Shown in pieces: positions 51,421 through 61,101 of a stretch of 64,000 nt of DNA. The number at the start of each line of letters is the position of its first letter. Within the stretch, counting starts at the first letter, position 1. The notes below the pieces were generated by a model. That model was not told the origin of the DNA. It did no database searches and was given only the letters and a program-made list of their open reading frames with translations. This DNA is from Calliopsis andreniformis. Its lineage: Eukaryota > Arthropoda > Insecta > Hymenoptera > Andrenidae. A program made the position numbers and the translations under genes. The stretch spans positions 6,448,001 through 6,512,000 of the forward strand of contig NW_027480423.1 in NCBI RefSeq assembly GCF_051401765.1. Direction: 5' to 3'.

Positions 51421-54400
51421 TTTTTATTGCATTTTATGCTTCAGGCATTGACTTCTAAGGCCCTGACTATTCGATCTGGTGTAACAACGCCCTAGAGTGA
51501 AGCCTAGGTTGCCCGGAACGTAGAAATGACCATCACTTTCAAACTGGTTGGAATTATTCCTGTTATACGATCGAAAAACTGTTGTACTTTTATTGCATTT
51601 TATGCTTCTGGCGTTGACTTCTTAGGACCTAAATATTCGAGGTGGTGGAGCAACGCCCTAGAGTGAAACCTAGGATGCCCGGAACGTAGAAATGACCATT
51701 ACATTCACACTGGTTGCAATTATTCCTGTTATACGATGGAAAAACTGTTGCATCTTTATTGTATTTTATGCTTCGGGCGTTGACTTCTAAGACCCTAACT
51801 ATGCGATCTATTGGAGGAACGCCCTAGAGTGCAGCCTAGGTAGCCCGGAACGTAGAAATGACCATAACTTTCACACTGATTGCTATTATTCGTTTTATAC
51901 GATGGAAAAACTGTTATATTTATATTGTATATTATGCTTCTTGCGTTGACTTCTTAGGCCCTAACATTTCGATCTGGTGGAACAACGCCCTAGAGTGAAG
52001 CCTAGGTTGCCCGGAACGTAGAAATGTCCATCACTTTCACACTGGTTGCAATTATTCCTGTTATACGATGGAAAAACTCTTGTATATTTATTGTATTTTA
52101 TGCTTCGGGCGTTGACTTCTATGGCCTTACCTATTCGATCTGGTGGAACAACACCCTACAGTGAAGCCTAGGTTGCCCGGAACGTAGATATGACCATAAC
52201 CTTCACACAGGTTGCAATTATACGTTTTATACGATGGAAAGACTGTTGCATTTATTTTGTAGTTTATGCTTATGGCGTTAACTTCTAAGGCCCTAACTCT
52301 TCGATCTGGTGGAGCAACGCCTCAGAGTTAAGCCTAGGATGCCCGAAAAGTCGAAATGATCATTACTTTCGCACTGGTTGCAATTAGTCATGCTATACGA
52401 TGGAAAAACTGTGGCATTTTTATTGTATTTTATGCTTCTGGCGTTGACTTCTAAGGCCTTATCTATTAGATATGGTGGAGCAACGCCCTAGAGTGACGCC
52501 TAGGATCCCCGGAACGTAGAAATGGCCATTACTTTCACACTGTTTGCAATTATTCGTTTTGTACGATGGGAAAGCCGTTGTATTTATATTGTATTTTATG
52601 CTTCTGGCGTTGACTTCTAAGGCAGTAGCTATTAGATGTGGTGGAGCAACGCACTAGGGTGACGCCTAGGTTGCCCGGAACGTAGAAATGGCCATTACTT
52701 TCACAATGTCTGCAATTATTCATTTTATACGATGGAAAAACTGTTGTACTTATATTGTATTTTATCCTTCTGGCGTTGAATTCTAAGTCCCTAGCTATTC
52801 CATCTGGTCGAGCAACGACCTAGGGTGAAACCTAGGTTACCCGGAACGTAGAAATGACCAGTACTTTCACACTGGTTACAGTTATTCGTTTTATACAATG
52901 GAAAAACTGTTCTATTTATTTTGCATTTTATGCTTCGGACGTTGACTTCTAAAGCCCTAACTATTCAATCTGGTGGAGCAACGCCCTAGAGTGAAGCCTA
53001 GGTTGCCCGGAACGTGGAAATGACCATAACTTTCACACTGGTTTCTATTATTCCTGTTATACGATGGAAAAACTGTTGCACCTTTATTGTATTTTATGCT
53101 TCTGGCGTTGACTCCATAGGCCCCAACTATTCGATCTGGTGGTGCAACGTCCTAGAGTGAAGCCTAGGTTGCCCGGAACGTAGAACATACCATTACCTTC
53201 ACACTGGTTGCAATTCTTCCTGTTATACGATGGAAAAACTGTTGCACCTTTATTGTATTTTATGCTTCTGGCGTTGACTCCATAGGCCCCAACTATTCGA
53301 TCTGGTGGTGAAACGTCCTAGAGTGAAGCCTAGGTTGACCGGAACGTAGAAATGACCATAACTTTCACACTGGTTACCATTATTCGTTTTATACGATGGA
53401 AAAGTTGTTGTATTTATATCGTATTTTATGCTTCTGGCGTTGACTTTTAAGGCCGTAGCTATTAGATGTTGAGGAGCAACGCCTTAGTGTGTCGCATAGG
53501 TTGCCCGGAACGTAGAAATGACCATTACTTTCACAATTTTGGCAAATATTCATTTTATACGATGGAAAAACTGTTGCACCTTTATTGTATTTTATGCATC
53601 TCGCGTTGACATCTAAGGCCCTAACTATTCGATCTGGTGGAGCAAGGCCCTAGAGTGAAGCCTAGGCTGCTCAGAACGTAGAAATGACCATAACTTTCAC
53701 ACTGGTAGCAATTATTCGTTTTACACATGGAAAAACTATTCTATGTTTTTGTATTTTATGCTTCGGGCGTTGACTTCTAAGGCCCTAGCTATTCGATCTG
53801 GTGGAGCAACGCCCTAGAGTGAAACCTAGGTTACCCGGAACGTAGAAATGACCAGTACTTTCACACTGTTTGCAGTTACTCCTGTTGTACGATGGAAAAA
53901 CTGTTGCATCTTTATTGTATTTTATGCTTCTGGCGTTGACTTCTTAGGCCCCAACCATTCGATCTGGTGGAGCAACGTCCTAGAGTGAAGCCTAGGTTGC
54001 CCGGAACCTACAAATGACCATAACATTCACACTGGTTACCATTATTCGTTTTATACGGTGGAAAAGCTGTTGTATTTATATCGTATTTTATGCTTCTGGC
54101 GCTGACTTCTTAGGCCCTAACTATTCCATCTGGTGGAACAACGCCCTAGGGTGAAGTCTAGGTTGCCCGGAACGTGGAAATGACCATAACTTTCACACTG
54201 GTAGTAATTATTCGTTTTATACATGGAAAAACTGTTCTATTTATTTTGTATTTTATGCTTCTGGCGTTGACTTCTAAGGCCCTACCTATTCGATCTGGCG
54301 GAGCAACACCCTACAGTGAAGCCTAGGTTGCCGGAACGTAGAAATGACCATAACTTCACACTGGTTGCTATTATTCGTTTTATACGATGAAAAAACTGTT

Positions 54401-54569
54401 ATATTTATATTGTATTTTATGCTTCTGGCGTTGACTTCTTACGCCCTAACTATTCGATCTGGTGGAACAACGCCCTAGAGTGAAGCCTGCGATGCCCGGA
54501 ACGTAGAAATGATCATTACCTTCACGCTTTTTGGAATTATTCCTGTTATACGATGGAAAAACTGTTGTA

Positions 54570-57500
54570 TTTTTATTGCTTTCTATGCTTCTGGCGTTTA
54601 ATTCTAAGTCGCTAGCTATTCGATCTGGTGGAGCAACGACCCAGAGTGAAGCGTAGGTTGCCCGGAACGTAGAAATGGCCATTACTTTCACACTGTTTGC
54701 AATTATTCATTTTCTACGATGGTAAAGCTGTTGTATTTATATTGGATTTTATGCCTCTGGCGTTGACTTCTAAGGCCGTAGCTGTTAGATGTGGTGGAGG
54801 AACGCCCTAGAGTGACGCCTAGGTAGACCGGAACGTAGAAATGACCATTACTTTCACAATGTCTGCAATTAGTCATTTTATGCGATGGAAGAACTGTTGT
54901 ACTTATATTGTATTTTATCCTTCTGGTGTTGAATTCTAAGTCCCTAGCTATTCGATCCGGTGGTGCAGCGCGCCAGAGTGAAACCTAGGTTACCCGGAAC
55001 GTAGAAATGGTCAGTACTTTCACACTGGTTGCAGTTATTCGTTTTATACAATGGAAAAACTGTTCTATTTATTTTGCATTTTATGCTTCGGGCGTTGACT
55101 TCTAAGGCCCTAACTATTCGATCTGGTGGAGCACCGCCCTAGAGTGAAGCCTAGGTTGCACGGAACGTAGAAATGACCACTACTTTCACACTGTTTGCAA
55201 TTATTCATTTAATACGATGGAAATGCTGTTGTATTTATATCGTATTTTATGCTTCGGGCGTAGACTTCTTAGGCCCTAACATTTCGATCTGGTGGAGCAA
55301 CGCCCGACAGTGAAGCATAGGTTGCCCGGAACGTAGATATGACCATAACCTTCACACAGGTTGCAATTATTCGTTTTATACGGTGTAAAGGCTGTTGTAT
55401 TTATTTTGTATTTTATTCTTCTGGTGTTGACTTCTTAGGCCCTAACTATTCGATTTGGTGGAACAACGCCGTAGAGTGAAGCCTAGGTTGCCCGGAACGT
55501 AGAAATGACCATTACATTCACACTGGTTGCAATTATTCTTGTTATACGATGGAAAACCTGTTGTATTTTTATTGTATTCTATGCTTCTGGCGTTTAATTC
55601 TAAGTTACTAGCTATTTCATCTGGTGGAGCAACGACCTAGAGTGAAGCCTAGGTTGCCCGGAACGTAGAAATGACAATTACTTTCACACTGTTTGGTATT
55701 ATTCATTTTGTACGATGGAAAAGCTGTTGTATTTATATTGTATTTTATGCCTCTGGCGTTGACTTCTAAGGCCGTAGCTATTAGATGCGGTGGAGCAACG
55801 CCCAAGAGTGACGCCTAGGGTGCCGGGAACGTAGAAATGAACATTACTTTCACACTGGTTGCAATTATTCGTTTTATACGATGGAAAAGCTGTTGTATTT
55901 ATATCGTGTTTTATGCTTCTGGCGTTGACTTCTTATGACCTAACTATGCGAACTGGTGGAGCAACGCCCTGGAGTGAAACCTAGGTTGCCCGGAACGTAG
56001 AAATGACCATAACTTTCACACCGGTAGCAACTATTCGTTTTATACGGTGGAAAAACTGTTCTATATATTTTGTATTTTATGCTTCGGGCGTTGACTTCTA
56101 AGGCCCTAACTATTCGATCTGGTGGTGCAACTCCCTAGGGTGAAGCCTAGGTTGCTCGGAAAGTAGAAATGACCATAACTTTCATACTCGTTGCGATTAT
56201 TCGTTTTATACGATGGAAAAACTGTTGTATTTATATCGTGTTTTATGCTTCTGGCGTTGACTTCTTAGGCCCTAACTATTCCATCTGGTGGAACAACGCC
56301 CTAGGGTGAAGCCTAGGTTGCCCGGAAAGTAGAAATGCCCATAACTTCCACACTGGTAGAAATTATTCGTTTTATACGGTTGAAAGACTGTACTATTTAT
56401 TTTGTATTTTATGCTTCGGGCGTTGACTCCTAAGGCCCTAGCTGTTCGATCTGGTGGAGCAACGCCCTAGAGTGAAGCCTAGGTTGCCCGGAACGTAGAA
56501 ATGACCATCACTTTCAAACTGGTTGCAATTATTCCTGTTATATGATGGAAAAGCTGTTGTATTTTTATTGCATTTTATGCTTCGGGCATTCACTTCTAAG
56601 GCCCTAACTATTCAATCTGTGGGAGCTACGCCCTAGGGTGAAGCCTAGGTTGCCCGAAAAGTAGAAATGACCATAACTTTCATACTGGTTGCGATTATTC
56701 GTTTTATACGATGAAAAAACTGTTGTAGTTATATTGTATTTTATGCTTCTGGCGTTGACTTCTTAGGCCCTAACTATTCCATCTGGTGGAGCAACGCCCT
56801 AGAGTAAAGCCCAGGTTGCGCGAAACGTAGAAATGACCATAACTTTCACACTGGTAGCAATTGTTTGTTTTATACGATGGAAAAGCTGTTGTATTTATAT
56901 CGTATTTTATGCTTCGGGCGTTGACTTCTGAGGCCCTAACTATTCAATCTGTTGGTGCACCGCCCTAGGGTGAAGACTAGGTTGCCCGGAACGTAGAAAT
57001 GACCATCACTTTCAAACTGGTTGCAATTATTCCTGTTATATGATGGAAAAACTGTTGTATTTTTATTGCATTTTATGCTTCGGGCATTGACTTCTACGGC
57101 CCTAACTATTCAATCTGTGGGAGCTACGCCCTAGGGTGAAGCCTAGGTTGCCCTGAAAGTAGAAATGACCATAACTTTCATACTGATTGCAATTATTCGT
57201 TTTATACGATGAAAAGACTGTTGTATTTATATTGTATTTTATGCTTCTGGCGTTCACTTATTAGGCCCTAACTATTCGATCTGGTGGAACAACGCCGTAG
57301 GGTGAAGCGTAGGTTGCCCGGAACGTAGAAATGACCATCACCTTCACGCTTGGTGCAATTATTCCAGTTATACGATGGAAAAACAGTTGCATCTTTATTG
57401 TATTTTATGCTTCTGGCGTCGACTTCTAAGGCTCTAACTATTCGATCTGAGGGAGCGACGCCCTAGAGTGAAGCCTAAGTAGCCCGGGACGTAGAAATGA

Positions 57501-58055
57501 CCATAACTTTCACACTGGTTGCAATTATTCGTTTTATACGATGGAAAAGCTGTTGTATTTATATCGTATTTTATGCTTCTGGCTTTGACTTCTTATGACC
57601 TAACTATTCGAACTCGTGGAGCAACGCCCTGGTGTGAAACCTAGGTTGCCTGGAACGTAGAAATGACCATAACTCTCACACCGGTAGCAACTATTCGTTT
57701 TATACGATGGAAAAGCTGTTCTATTTATATTGTATTTTATACTTCGGGCGTTGACTTCTGAGGCCCTAACTATTCAATCTGTTGGTGCACCGCCCTAGGG
57801 TCAAGACGAGGTTGACCGGAAGGTAGAAATGACCATAACCTTCACACTGGTTTGTATTATTCGTTTTATACGATGGAAAAACTGTTATATTTATATTGTA
57901 TATTATGCTTCTGGCGTTGACTTCTTAGGCCCTAACTATTCCATCTGGTGGGACAACGCCCTAGGGTGAAGCCTACGTTGCCTGGAACGTAGAAATGACC
58001 ATAACTTTCAGACTGGTTGCAATTATTCGTTTTATACGATGGAAAAGCTGTTGTA
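54570..58055 (+). repeat. Block A', super-block copy 2 (full length)
   Basis: Full-length partner of 47935-51420 at +6635 bp, about 21 units. Homology continues through CGTCGACTTCTAAGGCTC, GAGGGAGCGACGCCC, CACCGGTAGCAAC and GTCAAGACGAGG to about 58050, where TTTATATCGTATTTTATGC replaces TTTTTATTGCATTTTATGC. One difference inside it is GGGCGTTGAC near 57747, where the other members have GGGCGTGAAC. Confidence 0.85.
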
Positions 58056-58095
58056 TTTATATCGTATTTTATGCTTCTGGCTTTGACTTCTTAGG

Positions 58096-59158
58096 CCCCA
58101 ACTATTCGATCTGGTGGAGCAACGCCCTAGAGTGAAGCCTAGGTTGCCCGGAACGTAGAACATACGATTACCTTCACACTGGTTGCAATTATTCCTGTTA
58201 TACGATGGAAAAACTGTTGCACCATTATTGTATTTTATGCTTCTGGCGTTGACTTCATAGGCCCTATCTATTTGATCTGGTGGAGCAACGCCCTAGAGTG
58301 AAACCTAGGTTACCCGGAACGTAGAAATGACCAGTACTTTCACACTGGTTGCAGTTATTCGTTTTATACAATTGAAAAACTGTTCTATTTATTTTGCATT
58401 TTAAGCTTCGGGCGTTGACTTCTAACGCCCTACCTATTCGATCTGGCGGAGCAACACCCTACAGTGAAGCCTAGGTTGCAGGAACGTAGAAATGACCATA
58501 ACTTCACACTGGTTGCTATTATTCGTTTTATACGATGAAAAAACTGTTATATTTATATTGCATTTTATGCTTCTGGCGTTGACTTCTTACGCCCTAACTA
58601 TTCGATCTGGTGGAACAACGCCCTAGAGTGAAGCCTGCGATGCCCGGAACGTAGAAATGATCATTACCTTCACGCTTGTTGCAATTATTGCTGTTATACG
58701 ATGAAAAAACTGTTGTATTTTTATTGCATTTTTTCCTTCTGGCGTTGACTTCTGAGGCCGTAGCTATTCGATGTGGTGGAGCAACGCCCTAGAGTGACGT
58801 CTAGGTTGCCCGGAACGTAGAAATGACCATTACTTTCACAATGTTTGCAATTATTCACTTTATACAATGGAAAAACTGTTGTACTTACATAGTATTTTAT
58901 TCTTCTGCCGTTGACTTCTTATGCCCTGTCTGTTCTATCTGGTGGAACAACGCCCTAGAATGAAGTCTAGGTTGCCCGGAACGTAGAAATGTCCATAACT
59001 TTCACTCTGGTAGCAATTATTCGTTTTATACAATGGAGAAACTGTTCTATTTATTTTGCATTTTATGCTTCGGGCGTTGACTTCTAAGGCCCCAACTATT
59101 CGATCTGGTGGAGCAACGCCCTAGAGTGAAGCCTAGGTTGCCCGGAACGTAGAACATA
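58096..59158 (+). repeat. Block C (about 6.4 units), left copy
   Basis: This block recurs at about 61245-62307, offset 3149 bp (19 units). Shared marks are GAACATACGATTACC, TTGCACCATTATTG, GTTGACTTCATAGGCCC, TTTTAAGCTTCGGGCG, GGTTGCAGGAACG, AAGCCTGCGATGCCC, ACTTACATAGTATTTTATTC and TTTCACTCTGGTAGC. The left copy lies in the segment absent from super-block copy 1, and the right copy lies beyond the duplicated super-block. The origin of the 2156-bp difference therefore involves sequence from the right flank. Confidence 0.8.
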
Positions 59159-60310
59159 CCATTACCTTCACACTGGTTGCAATTCTTCCTGTTATACGAT
59201 GGAAAAACTGTTGCACCTTTATTGTATTTTATGCTTCTGGCGTTGACTCCATAGGCCCCAACTATTCGATCTGGTGGTGAAACGTCCTAGAGTGAAGCCT
59301 AGGTTGACCGGAACGTAGAAATGACCATAACTTTCACAGTGGTTACCATTATTCGTTTTATACGATGGAAAAGTTGTTGTATTTATATCGTATTTTATGC
59401 TTCTGGCGTTGACTTTTAAGGCCGTAGCTATTAGATGTTGAGGAGCAACGCCTTAGTGTGTCGCATAGGTTGCCCGGAACGTAGAAATGACCATTACTTT
59501 CACAATTTTGGCAAATATTCATTTTATACGATGGAAAAACTGTTGCACCTTTATTGTATTTTATGCATCTCGCGTTGACATCTAAGGCCCTAACTATTCG
59601 ATCTGGTGGAGCAAGGCCCTAGAGTGAAGCCTAGGCTGCTCAGAACGTAGAAATGACCATAACTTTCACACTGGTAGCAATTATTCGTTTTACACATGGA
59701 AAAACTGTTCTATGTTTTTGTATTTTATGCTTCGGGCGTTGACTTCTAAGGCCCTAGCTATTGGATCTGGTGGAGCAACGCCCTAGAGTGAAACCTAGGT
59801 TACCCGGAACGTAGAAATGACCAGTACTTTCACACTGTTTGCAGTTACTCCTGTTGTACGATGGAAAAACTGTTGCATCTTTATTGTATTTTATGCTTCT
59901 GGCGTTGACTTCTTAGGCCCCAACCATTCGATCTGGTGGAGCAACGTCCTAGAGTGAAGCCTAGGTTGCCCGGAACCTACAAATGACCATAACATTCACA
60001 CTGGTTACCATTATTCGTTTTATACGGTGGAAAAGCTGTTGTATTTATATCGTATTTTATGCTTCTGGCGCTGACTTCTTAGGCCCTAACTATTCCATCT
60101 GGTGGAACAACGCCCTAGGGTGAAGTCTAGGTTGCCCGGAACGTGGAAATGACCATAACTTTCACACTAGTAGTAATTATTCGTTTTATACATGGAAAAA
60201 CTGTTCTATTTATTTTGTATTTTATGCTTCTGGCGTTGACTTCTAAGGCCCTACCTATTCGATCTGGCGGAGCAACACCCTACAGTGAAGCCTAGGTTGC
60301 CGGAACGTAG
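59145..60310 (+). repeat. Block B' (about 7 units), copy of about 53176-54341
   Basis: Matches 53176-54341 with offset 5969 bp (36 units). Marks include GAACATACCATTACC, CAATTCTTCCTG, GACTTTTAAGGCCG, GATGTTGAGGAGCAAC, TGTGTCGCATAGG, GCATCTCGCGTTGACATC, CTAGGCTGCTCAGAACG and AACGTCCTAGAGTG. Differences include CACAGTGGTTACC for CACACTGGTTACC near 59335. The match ends where GACCATTACCTTCACGC replaces GACCATAACTTCACAC near 60317. Confidence 0.8.
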
Positions 60311-61101
60311 AAATGACCATTACCTTCACGCTTTTTGCAATTATTCCTGTTATACGATGAAAAAACTGTTGTATTTTTATTGCATTTTTTCCTTCTGGCG
60401 TTGACTTCTAAGGTCGTAGCTATTCGATGTGGTGGAGCAACGCCCTAGAGTGACGTCTACGTTGACCGGAACGTAGAAATGACTATTACCTTCACAATGT
60501 TTGCAATTGTTCACTTTATACAATGGAAAATCTGTTGTACTTATATACTATTTTATTCTTCTGCCGAAGACTTCTTATGCCCTGTCTGTTCGGTCTGGTG
60601 GAACAGCGCCCTAGAATGAAGTCTAGGTTGCCCGGAACGTAGAAATGACCATTACTTTCACACTGTTTGCAAATATACATTATATACGATGGAAACGCTG
60701 TTGCATTTATATTGTATTTTATGCTTCTGGCGTTCACTTCTTAGGCCCTAACTATTTGGTCTGGTGGAGCAACGCACTAGAGTGACGTCTAGGTTGCCCG
60801 GAACGTCGAACGTACCATTACCTTCACACTGGTTGCAATTATTCCTGTTATACGATGGAAAAACTGTTTTGTCTTTATTGTATTTTATGCTTCTGGCGCT
60901 GATTTCTTAGGACCTAACCATTCGAAGCTGGTGGAGCAAGGCCCTAGAGTGAAGCCTAGGTTGCCCGGAACGTAGAAATGACCATAACTTTCACACTGGT
61001 TACCATTATTCGTTTTATACGATGGAAAAGCTGTTGTATTTACATTGTATTATATGCTTCTGGCGTTGACTTCTTAGGCCCTAACTGTTGCATCTGGTGG
61101 A

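Larger units (their letters stand above)
36871..61101 (+). repeat. Super-block copy 2 (about 24.2 kb)
   Basis: This is a directly adjacent second copy. It includes the 2156-bp segment 57450-59605 that is missing in copy 1 and an extra unit at about 42540-42705, and it lacks two units near 36.97 kb. Differences I noticed from copy 1 include GAAACACTG for GAAACTCTG near 37127, CAACCTGTTGG for CAATCTGTTGG near 37195, CATTTTATGATTCGGG for CATTTTATAATTCGGG near 44459, GGAGAAACGCCC for GGAGGAACGCCC near 47829, and TCGAAATGATC for TCGAAGTGATC near 52352. The copy ends where GTGGAACAACGCAC follows at 61097. Confidence 0.92.

Noticed and set aside
36871..61101. Treating the second super-block purely as an assembly artefact
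   Set aside because: Copy-specific single-base differences and four in-register length differences are spread along it. An artefact cannot be excluded without reads, so it is kept as a finding with that caveat.
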